Made by a program: the position numbers and the translations under genes. A model generated the notes under the pieces. It was not told where the DNA came from and did not search any database. It saw nothing but the letters and a program-made list of their open reading frames with translations. This document shows, in pieces, positions 22,270-34,319 of a DNA stretch of 64,000 nt (positions within the stretch are counted from its first letter, which is position 1; every line of letters begins with the position of its first letter). The DNA is from Calliphora vicina (Eukaryota; Arthropoda; Insecta; Diptera; Calliphoridae), in contig NC_088783.1 in NCBI RefSeq assembly GCF_958450345.1, positions 58,380,395 to 58,444,394 on the forward strand. The letters are read 5' to 3'.

Positions 22270-22545
22270 ATGACTACAGCAGAAGTTGTCAAAATGAATA
22301 GAAGGGGGAGGAAACGATTATAAACCTATTTTGGCTTTATCTAGTTTTATCTGACATGAGGTCCACAATTTTTGGGTCTTCTTCTCCGCGGAATTGGTTA
22401 TAAAACCACTCTTCCACTATCGAGTTTTGGCCTAAAAGAGGTTCAAATTATCTGCATTGTGTAGAGGATCCATCAACATTATTATACTACCCATACAATA
22501 CAACGGATGGTTTAATGTGGAGTTTCATAATACGATTGCAACATG
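22270..22545 (+). pseudogene. LINE tail fragment, copy 1 of a duplicated segment
   Basis: One frame reads DYSRSCQNE, a stop, KGEETIINLFWLY, then MRSTIFGSSSPRNWL. This resembles the CRSCQNEE...HLLC tail of the RNase H LINEs. The segment is ~80% similar by eye to 24815-25085, sharing GAGGTCCACAAT-TTTGGGTC, GGTTATAAA-C-ACTCT and TTTAATGTGGAGTTTCATA. Both copies contain an internal repeat of the tail motif. Noncoding now. Confidence 0.6.
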
Positions 22546-23059
22546 ACTGGTTGTACACAACAGGATCGTTTGGATCGAACTCATGTGATCTTTGAATACT
22601 CATCAATCGGTCGATCTCGGCATCCGAAAGTGATGGCCCGGCGAATTCGAAACTGCATTAACAAGGTTGCAATTAGTCCTATTGATAAATTTTCTTTAAG
22701 TGAACTCCTCGGTGCAGCGTTATTAACATATTAACCAAACCAAATACAAAGAGCGTTTACTTTTGGACGTATGTATGGTTTCAACATAGAGGAGACTCCT
22801 GATTCACTGTAGTATTTTTTAGAGTTTGAAATGTTCCGACAATTAGGGAACTTGCCGCAATCAACGTCTCCACTATTACCGGGAATCTTTCTTTTTACGG
22901 CCGAGCCGGCATTGCTGTCGTAGAAACTACGTTCCTATTTCTATTAACATGATTAAGAGGCATAACTCTGTGTAGGTAGCTCTGATAATTGGACATCATT
23001 GAACATCATTTGTAGTGAATAGATGTTGAACATAAAGTTTTTCTGGATCTTCTGGGATG

Positions 23060-23225
23060 TCAAGGTGGAAGATATGTCACTACCCCGAGTTGGAGAGGTT
23101 ACGATTGTCGACGAATTCAAATAGGTGTTGAATACAATGATATCTGTCAGAACTGTGATGATAATAAGGAGGAGGAGAATGTTGAAAACTTGTTTCGACA
23201 CTGTTCACCACAGGCGAGGAACTGA
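23060..23225 (+). pseudogene. LINE tail fragment
   Basis: The plus strand encodes R-IGVEYNDICQNCDD, NKEEENVENLFRHCSPQAR. This is the CxxC...HC zinc-knuckle-like tail, aligned with HARRLGLPFNDFCRSCQNEE at 930-1010. Only about 45 codons are recognisable. The flanking sequence (22550-23050, 23230-23330) may be further LINE debris, but I cannot place it. Confidence 0.6.
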
Positions 23226-23329
23226 GGCTAATTAGGAAATGTGATTGGTTCTACAGTGGACACATTGGTTGTACAGCATAAATCGGACATATAGTTTTTA
23301 TTGTATTAGTCCTAATTTACAAAAGTATA

Positions 23330-24710
23330 GCTCTCCCGCTTTAACGGATAAAGTATTGTCATTGTATATCATATTTTCTCTGCGTACGCTTTAGGCAATC
23401 AGTCGACATCAGATGCGATTTCAAAAAATTGTCGGAATAAAATCATTCTAGTATTTTGATTTTGTGTTCCATTAACAAAGTTTTTATTGGGGCTTTATAT
23501 TGCTGTTGTAACCTTTCCTATGAAATAATAAGTTTAGAAATCAAAAATTCTTGCTTGAGCTCATAAAATCAACTAGGGGTTGCGAACCATTATTTGGCCA
23601 TCTTACTACGGATTTTACTTCGTATTTATACTTATACTTTCATTTCCTTTACTAGCATTTGCCAGAATTTGTTCCCTTTAATGCCATAATTTAATTAACC
23701 TTTGCTTTAGTCAACATAAAACTGTTTTAAGTTTAAAACCATCATGTTTTACAACTGGTCACCTTAATTCTAAAAAGAAAAAACTGACCCCATGATACTG
23801 CCAGAGCATTAAGATGGGAGTATGAATGCTCTTTTTTGGCTTAATGCTTAAACCTTTTAATACAGTTTACAATTTTCTGTAAGCTTTAACAGAATCTAAA
23901 GAAATATTATACAACAACAATTTAGTTGGTTTCTTTTTGTTTCTTTAAATTTTTGGATCTCTTTGTGATTTCCAACTGAATGGCCAACCAACCGACCGAC
24001 CAACAGACAGACAAACCTACCAACCGGCCGGTCGGTCGTCCAACCAAACAACCAACAATAATTCCACAACAAGCTGTATTTGATGAAGATGAGACATTTG
24101 TTAGTGAGTTTCATTGAGTGTAGATATGTATGACTGTCTGTCTGTTAGGTTGGAGTATTTTTCTTCAATTTGGTTTTAGAAGGTTTTCAGGCTCTTCTCT
24201 AGTATTGTTGTTGTATTGAAATGCATTTTCCAAACAACTAACAACAACCAGCCAGAGAAAAAGTTTTAAAAAATCAACGTACATTTTTTTGGTGTAATGA
24301 ATTTTTATCGTTTCTAAAGTCTAAAGGAATGAGAAGTTTTGTTGTTTTGTTTTTGGTTTGTTAGTTCGTTTGTTGTTTGTTTCATATTGTTGTTTTATTT
24401 GTAAAAGGTGTTGTTGGTTTTGTTGATTTCGTTAGTTGTGCTGCTGCGAAATTTCGCTTGCACACTGGTTAGATTTTCATGTTGTTAAGGAATCCAGGGA
24501 TGCTTTACTTAAGATATATGATATATATTACCATAATTGTTTATTGTCATATATTTATTAAATAGGAAATTTTGTTGAATATTAATTGCAATGTAGTCAT
24601 GAAGCTTTTGGAAATTAATTCACAATATACACCTCTCTCAATCTAAACCAGAGGAAATACAAGTGGGATAAAAACTCCTCTTTCTCTTGGCTTTTATGAA
24701 AATAGTTGAC
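23330..24710. other. unique stretch without genes, simple-sequence patches
   Basis: At 23985-24040 CCGACCGACC and GGTCGGTC runs form a GC-rich inverted repeat embedded in CAAC-type simple sequence. No conserved protein motif. Text such as TGTTGTTTTGTTTTTGG is typical of dipteran introns. Confidence 0.45.
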
Positions 24711-24814
24711 AGTGAGTATTTGCCTTTCTGCGAACTGCTGAAGTTATATTTACGAGCCATCCATAAAAAATAGCATGTTTTCTTAAATCGAATCTGAATA
24801 TATTGACTACTGCA

Positions 24815-25085
24815 GATGTTTTCAGAGTGAACAAAAGGAAGAGGAAGCGATTATAAACCTACTTTCTCTTTATCCAGATTTACCCGACAAGAGGTCCACA
24901 ATATTTGGGTCATCTTCTCTGCGGAAGTGGTTATAAACCTACTCTGCCACTATAGAGTTTTAGTCTACAAGAGGTCCAGATTATCTGCACTGCATATAGG
25001 ATCCATCAAAATTACATACACTACCGATACAATACATCATATTGTTTAATGTGGAGTTTCATACTGTGACATGACTGGCTGTATG
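24815..25085 (+). pseudogene. LINE tail fragment, copy 2, plus start of a further repeat
   Basis: One frame gives DYCRCFQSEQKEEEAIINLL, SLYPDLPDKRSTIFGSSSLR. It is homologous to 22270-22545 and to the LINE tails elsewhere. Upstream sequence (24715-24800: TATTTGCCTTT...CCATCCATAAAAAA...TTAAATCGAATCTGAAT) is repeated at 25097-25178. The block was therefore tandemly duplicated with a ~380-bp step, and the second copy is cut off by the SINE. Confidence 0.6.
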
Positions 25086-25182
25086 GAAATATTTGGAAGT
25101 GCTTATTTGCCTTTACCAGCCATCCATAAAAAGATCTTAGTAGTCCTTATTGTCATGTTCCCTTAAATCGGATCTGAATCGG

Positions 25183-25338
25183 GTGCCCCGATAGACCAGT
25201 CGATAGTGTGCGGAACTATTAATCTGAGTGTTGCTGGTTCGATTCCCGCCAGAGACTCTGGGAGTAACTGCAGATAAGCAAAACGCTTCGCAGTTTGTGT
25301 TTGCTTATAATTGCCTGAGTGTTACTTCTATTTTTTTT
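25183..25338 (+). mobile_element. tRNA-derived SINE
   Basis: A perfect B box GGTTCGATTCC lies at 25236-25246. An A-box-like TAGACCAGTCGATAG starts at 25192, about 34 bp upstream of the B box as in a tRNA gene. The head looks most like tRNA-Asn by eye (CTATTAA in the anticodon region), but D-stem pairing is broken, so it is not a working tRNA gene. A ~70-bp body with an AAGCAAA/TTTGCTT hairpin follows and ends in T8, a pol III terminator-like run. It is inserted in LINE debris. Confidence 0.75.
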
Positions 25339-25434
25339 AAGAATGAGTTGAAATCGCAACAAATAGCAATATGAAGAACATATGAGGTTAATCGTGGAAT
25401 AATTGTCAAACTTCAATCGAATATGAATTTTCAC

Positions 25435-26050
25435 TGAAAAGTATAAAAGCTGGAGTCCCACAAGGGAGCATTCTTGATCTCCTATACCTATTATTTACAA
25501 GTGACCTCCCAAACAAACAAAACACTACTATAGCAGCTTTGAAGCAGCCAACTAAATCCAACCATACCTCCTTCTGGGCATCATTATGGAAAATTAAAAT
25601 CAGCAAATCAATGTATTAAAATGCATGAAACCATAATCCCGTTTTCAAAAATAGCTGCATATTTTGATCTTACATTAGATTCCAAGCTTCCTTGGATCGA
25701 ACATATACTCAAGAAGAAGCCAGAACTTGAGATGAAATAAAGACATTTGAATGTGCTTAAAGGTAAAGGCCCTTCCCTGTCAACACAAAATACAATTTTA
25801 GTATACCAACAAATCCTGAAACCAGTTTGGACTTATGGATGTCAGCATTCAACAATTAAACACATTGATTCTTTTCAAATTAAAGTCAATGCGCCATGAT
25901 ACATCCGAAAGAGTCGATCCTATCAAAGACGTTATACAAAAATGTGTGTTATCACACCATCAATGGTATGGTATTCAGGGAGCCGTCCAAATTGTGATAC
26001 CTGAAGAAGAAAAATTAAGACAGAAAGAAGGAAAAGGGAAATAGAAATTA
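25435..26050 (+). pseudogene. jockey-like reverse transcriptase relic
   Basis: Broken frames give SIKAGVPQGSILDLLYLLFT and SDLPNKQNTTIAAL, the PQGS-LGPLLYLLYTSDLP motif of jockey-clade LINEs. Next come LDSKLPWIEHILKKKPELE and NTILVYQQILKPVWTYG, the conserved post-RT region, then a diverged C-terminal tail. The FADDT catalytic motif is deleted. Several stops and frameshifts are present. A 69-codon ORF (25835-26044) lies within the tail. Inactive. Confidence 0.75.
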
Positions 26051-26059
26051 AAAAAAGGG

Positions 26060-27655
26060 AAATCTATAGATGAAGTTATAGTGAAATTTCGAGAATAGAG
26101 TGTATATAAAAAGAGCAAAGAAGGAGGAGAGGGGTCGAGAATTCAAAGAATTCAAATAACGCAAACCATCATGGGATGGTTGCTGGGTCCCTGAGAGGCA
26201 TAATTTGCATGTCTGGTCTTATCAACCATCCGCTTTCAATAATAATCACACCATCAACTATTAACGGTTCATGTCAACACCGAGGCTAGAAAACTACTTC
26301 TTACTGGCAGTAGAATTCATCAAACAAAATCACACCACGCCACCTAGTTTTACTATATTTAACAGAAAAAATCTTTTCGTTACTCCAATTTGACTAGTCG
26401 CAGAATAACCAGCATTTCCAGAGCTTCCTAAAATGTGAAATGCTAATGCTCTTGGATTGATAGTTGATTCATAGGATTAGAGCTGAGAAGAGTCATATAG
26501 TATTTCGTTGAATATTTTAAGATTTGGAGTATTGAGATCCGCTTAGAGATAATTGAGGACAATCAAATTTTTGTGGTGGGACTCAAATTTTTGTGGTGTA
26601 CTTGGAAAAAGTTTTACGATCGATACTCGTTTGGCACAGATCGATGTTGAAGTGAAATAATACAAGCTTTATGTGAGTAATGGTCAAATATTCAATGCCT
26701 CTGCTGAATAGATCCGGCTGAACTTGGGTTATATTGATTTTTGAAACATCATTCGATTGCGGCTGATTGGGCTTCGCTGTGTGGCTCTCCCTTAGAGCTG
26801 TTCTGTTGGAACCACATGTCGCCCATGTCCATATATTCAATTCGATTCAATATAAAATTTGTTATCATTAATAGGTGATCCCTTCATCAATGTCGTTTTC
26901 CAACATTTACTGGTGAATGATGCTGTCGAATTAAATTTCCACTTATCACTTATTATTCCCGTGAGAAGCCTTGTCGTTCTAGGAGCATTAGTCCATTTCC
27001 TTGCTAGAGAATTCTGGATATTCTACAAGTGGCAATAGTAGACCTACTGAATTCCGTCACTTCTTACGCCCATTCGTCTCTTAAATTCAATACCGCAAAA
27101 GTCACTTTCAAGGACGAATGATGCATTCATGAAACCTGAAACCCATATTCGTCTGACAAGGTGTAATCTAATGACTCAGAGTTGAAATTTGGACCACTGA
27201 ATAAATGCAATCGAGAAGACATTTCGACTCTTTTATGTTTGAGTTGTGAGCCTTGATTGATGCAAGTCTTTCCTCTTAGATATTAATGATAGAAGTTTTA
27301 AAATTTAATTCCCGTAGACTTGTCGCATCTGTGTCGATGACATTGATATCCGTCTGGAAGACGACGCAGGTATCGGACAGTCTGAGAGAGGCCAAGTGCA
27401 TCAGAGAAAATACCTGAAATAGTAAGTGTAGATTGTGATCGTCTCTTTTCGGTATTATAATCCTGAAGGTCAAAATTGGTTGTAGGTACTCTCCATTCTT
27501 ATCCATTCGTTGACCCAAGATTAGCTAGCCTGCCTATCATCTGTAGAATGGTGTCTGCTTTTGCACTAATAAATACTTATTTTCATAATAGTGATTTGGC
27601 ATCAGCGACTAAATCATTAACATGGCCGCCACGGATTGTCCACATGGATCCCTAA
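26060..27655. other. stretch of unassigned sequence, less AT-rich
   Basis: The base composition is more balanced than in the surrounding satellites, suggesting old coding or transposon DNA. I could not match any translation to a family. The minus-strand ORFs at 26583-26840 and 27276-27518 lack recognisable motifs. It may be more LINE debris. Confidence 0.35.
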
Positions 27656-27664
27656 TTGAATATA

Positions 27665-28492
27665 ATTTAAGGGTTGGTTTTTTAGAGGCATAGAACTTTT
27701 TTTAAAAATAAAGCCATCCTGTCGGTCCAACTTTGCGTCACTTTTACGAGCATACTTGGTCTTATTTCGTCAATAATGCTTCGAATTTCATGTGATAATT
27801 CGGTCATCAAACATTTGGCCCAACAAGGTGATGGTTCCATACGCTGTGTGACATGTTGCGACATTTTGTTGGAACCATTTCTCCTCTAAATGATTTGCAA
27901 TGACATGAGGAATAAATAAATTACGAATCATTTGCCTTAAGCGTTCGCCATTCACGGTAATCTTGGCACCGGTATCGGACTTAAAGACAAACGCCTTCGG
28001 CATGTAATCCAGTAATGGAGTATCGTGAGGATTTTCCTCTCTACAGAAATGACAATTCTGCTTGTTTACATACCCGTTAAGCCAGAAATGAGCCTAGTCG
28101 CTGAAGATGTTTTGACTTGATGAATTTTTGGAAATAGTATGAATCATTTGCCTGTAGCGTTCGCCATTCATAGTAATGTTGGCACTGGTTTCGGGATTTA
28201 AAGACAAATGGGCGGTTGATGCCTTCGGCATGTAAACCACACAAAACAATGATTTTTTGGGATGTAATGGAGTCTCATGAGGATTGTGCTGTCTCCAAAA
28301 ATGACAATTCTGCTTGATTACATACCCATTAAGCCTCATCGCTGAAGATGATTTGACTTGACGAACAGCTATATGTTTGGTGGACAGATCGCGAATTTTA
28401 GAAATAAATTTCCAGGATTCGTGAACGTTGTTTTGGTGTAAGTCTTTGCTTGGAGATTTGACAAAGTATATTGAACAAAAAGTCAAACACAC
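27665..28492 (-). pseudogene. decayed mariner-family transposase with internal tandem duplication
   Basis: On the minus strand the upstream part gives MRLNGYVIKQNCHFW, ETPLHPKKSLFC and ITMNGERYRQMIHTISKN. It then restarts with NIFSD, a stop, AHFWLNGYVNKQNCHFC and ITVNGERLRQMIRNLFIPHV. The segment around the first catalytic Asp is therefore present twice in tandem. It continues to EEKWFQQNVATCHTA, where the second Asp is Asn. It then jumps to TELSHEIRSIIDEIRPSMLV and SWTDRMALF, with the third-Asp region deleted. Dead on at least three counts. Confidence 0.8.
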
Positions 28493-28499
28493 TACATTA

Positions 28500-29770
28500 G
28501 TATGGCAACTAGTTTTACCCTATCCGAAGTTCCATACGTTTAAAAAAATACCCTTTACTTATTTATATTATGAATTAGATAATCATATAGTCGGAAGTTG
28601 AAATGACTTCAAGTACACTCGAATGATCATAGATCGCAAATATTTATCTTTCTAAAAAATGGGGGTATTTGAAATCTCTTTAATACAAACTTCTTTAAGA
28701 CTAAAGGCAGATCAAGCATTTGGAAGTAACTTTCAAAGTCTATGATTTCTCTTGAATCTATTTGCTGTCTTCACTTTCTAACTTTTCAAGTCATCTGCTC
28801 AAAAAATAATACAGCTTCCATTGAATCTTCATGTAGTGGTGGTTGTCCTTGCTTAATCCTCAAAAATGGATTGGGTACTTAGGGAATTTCTAACTTATCG
28901 TATCAAATTATCTGCTTAAAAATGAGCAGAGCATTCATTGGTCCTTCGTGTAGTCTAGATTGTCTAACCTCAAACATGACCTAGGAATTCAGGGATTTTG
29001 AAGTTGTTTAACACAAAGTCTTTTATATTTTAACTAACATCAAGGATTTGGAATTTCGAAGTTATAACTGATATATTAATTTCATGAAATGTATCACTGT
29101 GCAACGTATGATTCTTGTTTTAGCTTTTTATTTATTTTTTGTTTTGTTTGTTTTTGGGGTAAAACGTTGCAATATGTCGTGCCTGGCTGACTGTTTGCAT
29201 CTTTTACCTTTTTGTCTGTTGTGTTCTGTTCTGTTTTGTATTTATTATTTTGTTGCTCGCTCTCCTCTCGTTAGTTGGTTGCACTATCACAAAACCGGTC
29301 TTTCAAAAACTCTGCAAAAAAAGTCAACGTCATTTGGAAGTTTTAGTTTTTATACATAGATATTTGTTGATGTTCTTTCTTGGATTTTTTTTGTTTAGTT
29401 TGGTGTTTGTAAGTACCTTCATTTTCTTCGTTGTTGTTTTGCTGTTTTTTATTTGGTCGTAATGTTCCATAATTCTATCGTTTATATTGGCTGCCATTGT
29501 CAGTGTCATTTGATATTGTCCTTTGGGAATTTTATTAAAGTGTCTAAACCTTAAAGTTAAAGTTGTAATTTTTTGGCACAACTATTTTGAGTTTAACGAG
29601 GCAGCCAAACGAAATGGCTAAATGAAAGGACCCAATAGGAAATGGGAATAATAAAAGATATATATTATGAACTGTCCATAAATTAATGATATCAGGTAAT
29701 GAAAACTGTCAGTCGTTAGATTGTTTTAGGGAGTCTTTTCCTTCTGATAATTTGGCTCATAAACCATCCT
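28500..29770. other. unique AT-rich stretch without genes
   Basis: No family motif seen. Overlapping ORFs at 29084-29581 are T-rich and hydrophobic by composition. I do not support them as genes. Confidence 0.45.
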
Positions 29771-29777
29771 TTAGGTA

Positions 29778-30205
29778 TCTATTTGCTTTATTGGATTAAA
29801 GGTTGATTTGAGAACTTCATTGAGGATTCTTCTCTTCTCAACCAAGAATATCAAGGTGTTCTTACACCTAAATTTAAAGTTTGATTCTATTTGGTTTTGT
29901 CTGCATAAAACTATATCAACTGTTTAGGATTCAGGACCGAGTGATGTCCAAGTAAAGTTACCGCCTGTTTCCTAAGTTCCTCTATTTTGGAATATAATTC
30001 TCTGTCTTTTCCCAAAATACAGCACCGAAAACAAGACCATTTGTTTTATTGGATAAAGGTAGATTTGAGAACATCATTGAGGATTCTTCTCTTATCGGCC
30101 AAGATTTTCAAGGTATAAACAACTAAATTTAAAGTTCGATTTCTGTTCGGTAATGTCCAAGTGATGTTTGTTCCAGTTTCCTAAGCTCCTCTATTTCTAA
30201 TGTAG
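29778..30205. repeat. two-copy tandem duplication, ~265-bp period
   Basis: GATTTGAGAAC-TCATTGAGG, ATTCTTCTCTT, CAAGGT, TAAATTTAAAGTT-GATT, GTGATGT and TTTCCTAAG-TCCTCTATTT blocks occur in order at 29780-29990 and again at 30045-30205. The second copy has internal deletions. It may derive from a LINE, but no clear motif is left. Confidence 0.6.
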
Positions 30206-30209
30206 CGTA

Positions 30210-31935
30210 GGTCTTCTGTATGAAAATAGCTATTTTTCCCACTGGGTAATTTCGAACATTTGAACATTTCTCTTTTTTTTATTTTCTTTGATTCTTTCTT
30301 TGACATTTGGAATCTTGTTTATAGTCTTTGTACTCGATGATGATTAAATGAGAGTACTAGTTTGTGAGTGTGTAAAATGTTCCACAGCTCTTTACAAAAA
30401 ACACCTTGTTAAAAGTGCAAGAAAAATGGTCAATAAAACAGAAATGTTCACAATAAAAATAGTTTCATTTCCAGATTTTGATGGTCTCTTTTTTCGAAAC
30501 CAAAACTATTTGTTAATGATTATTTTATTAGTTCAGTTTTCAAGTCACTTTTGTTAAATTTATAGACAAAAATTTCACAATGTAGGAATTTAAAGCAGGA
30601 ATAAAGAAAGTAGTGAAAATAAGGATTTGGAATTACTAAAGATGATTTTTGATGTGGATAAACTATGAAGGAAATCAAACAAATTTAGGAGCATTTTCTT
30701 CGCTTTTTACGCTTTTCGTATAACCGTGTCACTCTCTTATCAATAAGACTAGATTTACACTAGGTTCACGAAATATTTATAATAAACTCAAGACGTGTGC
30801 AAGTTCGCTTCATTCGTTCGTCTGAGTATTCCATTGATTTTATGGTCCTTCGGATCCCTAAAATAATAACAAAATTTATAATTCATTTGTTTCATTTACT
30901 CTAAATTAAACGATACTCGAGTAATTATGCTATAGTATTCCAAATCTATTGAGTTAAAAATTAATAAAACAAATTAAATACTTAACGTATTTATTTAAAT
31001 GGTCCTTCGCATACAACTCATACCTTCCTTTGTAACTCTAATCATTTGCAGCAAATATTTAATTTATTTCTTATACATTTCTAATACAAACTTTGTGAAC
31101 CGCATTACAAAATTAATTACACTCACAATCCTTTTCAAACTAAAGATTCTAATAACCCAAAAATGTATTGACTTTCATTGATATACATAGAGAGATTAAA
31201 ATTAATTTATTTTTATACTTATATACAATAAATTAATTTATTCACTTTATTCATTGTATATACATACATATTTATTTTTGAGATCAGAAAACTATTTGAT
31301 AGACAGCTTACTCACACCCGAAAACACAGAGGAACTGTGTGCTCAATAACAGAATTAAAATTGAAATTTAATCAAGTGTAAAATTTACATTAGACGACTT
31401 TGTAAAACTGTAGCTGCCACATTTTGTATTTGCCTCATGCAAAGCGTTGAGTGATGCTAATGAAGCTGAAATAATGTTAGTACTTCACAAATTTCAAAAA
31501 ATTCTTTTTAAAAACATCTCCTGGGCTTTTATACCAATTTAAAAATATAAATACCTCTTAAATTCTTTGATAATCATGTGGTCCCAGTGAGAATCAAACG
31601 CTACTTCCGGTACATTTGCTTAGATTCTTCAGTAGCACATCTTTGAGACACTCCAGATCATGATAGAATTCTCTAGTACCAATAATTCTTAGTTTGCGCT
31701 AATGTCTACCCGGGCAGTAAAATAGAAGGGGTTGTACCGATTTTTCATCATCTTCATCTAGACAAGTAAAAAGTCTAATCGAGATTATATCAAGACTCAA
31801 GATAATCTTGGTCCTTTTAGTGCTAGAGAGTGTCAACGAACTTTGGTAATTATACACTACCTGAGTTCCCAGTTCCATTTCAAGCAGGGGAATATTAGTG
31901 ACTCTTCGCACTTCAGTTTCATTCACTGGAATAAT
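30210..31935. other. AT-rich stretch without genes
   Basis: No conserved coding motif, terminal repeats or arrays were seen. The ORFs at 30348-30557, 30999-31181 and 31699-31926 lack features. Confidence 0.4.
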
Positions 31936-31940
31936 TGAAA

Positions 31941-34316
31941 ACGGTAGTCTGACTAGAAGACGGTAGTCTGAATTGAACTCTGACTAGAGGAAGACGGTAG
32001 TCTAACTAGAGGAATATTGTAGTCTTACTAGAGGAAGTGGTAGTTTGACTGAAGGAATATGGTAGTTTGACTAGAGCAAGATGGTAGTCTGCGAAGAAGA
32101 CGGTAGTCTGACTAGAAGACGGTAGTCTGACTAGAAGACGGTAGTCTGACTAGAAGACGGTAGTCTGATATGAAGAAGACGGTAGTCTGACTAGAGGACG
32201 GTAGTCTGACTAGAGGATGACGGTAGTCTTACTAGAGCAAGACTGTAGTCTGACTAGAGGACGGTAGTCTGACTAGAGGACGGTAGTCTGACTAGAGGAC
32301 GGTAGTCTGACTAGAGGATGGTAGTCTGACTAGAGGATGACGGTAGTCTTACTAGAGCAAGACGGTAGTCTTACTAGAGCAAGACGGTAGTCTTACTAGA
32401 GCAAGTCTGACTAGAGCAAGACGGTAGTCTTACTAGAGCAAGACGGTAGTCTTACTAGAGCAAGTCTGACTAGAGCAAGACGGTAGTCTTACTAGAGCAA
32501 GACGGTAGTCTTACTAGAGGAAGATGGTAGTCTGATTAAAGGAAGATGGTAGTTTGACTATAGCAAGATGGTAGTCTGAGAAGAAGACGGTAGACTGAGT
32601 AGTAAACGGTAGTCTGACTAGAGGACGGTAGTCTGACTAGAGGATGACGGTAGTCTTACTAGAGCAAGACGGTAGTCTGACTAGAGCAAGACGGTAGTCT
32701 TACTAGAGGAAGGTGGTAGTCTGACTAGAGAAAGACTGTAGTCTGACTAGAGGAGGTAGGCTGACTAGAAGAAGACGGTAGGCTGACTAGAGGAAGACGG
32801 AATTCTGACTTGAGGAAGACGGTAGTCTGACTGGAGGAAGATGGCAGTCTGAGTAGAGGAAGTCAGACTGGAAGAAGATGGCAGTCTGAGTAGAGGATGA
32901 CGGTAGTCTGACTAGAGGAAGACGGTAGTCTGACTAGAGGAAGACGGTAATCTGACTAGAGGAAGACGGTAGGCTGACTAGAGGAAGACGGTAGGCTGAC
33001 TAGAGGAAGACAGCATTCTGACTTGAGGAAGTCTGACTGGAGGAAGATGGCAGTCTGACTAGAGAAAGACGGTAGTCTGACTAGAGGAAGACGGAATTCT
33101 GACTTGAGGAAGTCAGACTGGAGGAAGATGGCAGTCTGAGTAGAGGATGACGGTAGTCTAACTAGAGGAAGACGGTAGTCTGTCTGGAGAAAGACGGTAG
33201 TCTGACTAGAGGAAGTCAGACTGGAAGAAGATGGCAGTCTGCGTAGAGGATGACGGTAGCCTGACTAGAGGACGGTAGTATGAACAGAGGAAGACGGTAG
33301 TCTGACTAGAGGAAGACAGAATTATTGCTTGAGGAAGACGGTAGTCTGACTAGAAGAAGACTCTAGTCTGATTGGAAGAAGACGGAAGTCTGACTAGAAG
33401 AAGCCGGTAGTTTGACTCGACGAGGAAGGTAAACTGACAACAGGAAGACGGTATTCTGACTAGAGGACAGTAGTATGACTAGAGGAAGACGGTAGTTTGA
33501 CTAGAGGAAGACAGAATTCTGACTTGAGGAAGACTGTAGTCTGACTAGAGGAATACGGTAGTCTGAATACAGGAAGTCAGACTGGAAGAAGATGGCAGTC
33601 TGAGTAGAGGATGACGGTAGTCTGACTAGAGGAAGATGGTAGTCTGACTAGAGAAACAAGGTAGTCTGACTAGAGGAAGATGGTAGTCTGACTAGAGGTA
33701 TATGGTAGTCAGACTAGAGGAAGTCAGACTGGAGGAAGATGGCAGTCTGAGTAGAGGATGACGGTAGTCTGACTAGAGGAAGATGGTAGTCTGACTAGAG
33801 AAAGACGGTAGTCTGACTGGAGAAAAACGGTAGTGTGAAGGAAGAGGAAGACTGTAATCTGACTAGAGGAAGACGGTAGTCTGACTAGAGGAAGACGATA
33901 GTCTAACTAGAGGAAGTCTGACTGGACTAAGATGGCAATCTGAGTAGAGGAATACGGTAGCCTGACTAGAGGACGGTAGTATGAACAGAGGAAGACAGAA
34001 TTCTGGCTTGAGGAAGACGGTAGTCTGACTAGAAGAAGACTGTAGTCTGATTGGAAGAAGACGGAAGTCTGACTAGAAGAAGCCGGTAGTTTGACTCGAG
34101 GAGGACGGTAAACTGACAACAGGAAGACGGTATTCTGACTAGAGGACGGTAGTCTGACTAGATAAAACGGTAGTTTGATTCGATGAAGACGGTAGTCTGA
34201 CCAGAGGACTGTAGCCTGACAAGAGGAAGACGGTAGTCTGACTAGAAGAAGTAGTCTGAATAGAAGACAATAGTCTGACGGTAGCTTGAGTATAAATAAG
34301 ATAGTAGTGTGAGTAT
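31941..34316. repeat. 19-22-bp minisatellite (GACGGTAGTCTGACTAGAGGAA)
   Basis: More than 100 imperfect units share GACGGTAGTCTGACTAGAG, with or without an added GAA or GCAA, so unit length alternates between 19 and ~22-24 bp. Local higher-order blocks recur: for example AGTCAGACTGGA-GAAGATGGCA appears repeatedly from 32860 to 33930, and a segment near 33280-33470 is repeated near 33970-34150. Some units are partly inverted (GTCAGACTGG). The 149-codon minus-strand ORF (33907-34356) is just the array read through. Confidence 0.95.
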
Positions 34317-34319
34317 ACA

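Noticed and set aside
23985..24040. GC-rich inverted repeat as a regulatory site
   Set aside because: It is part of a CAAC/GACC simple-sequence run and chance self-complementarity explains it.
25185..25258. Functional tRNA gene
   Set aside because: A and B boxes are good, but D-stem and acceptor pairing are broken and a SINE body with T8 follows.
29084..29462. Small hydrophobic ORFs resembling membrane proteins
   Set aside because: Hydrophobicity comes from T-rich composition; overlapping frames and no conserved features.
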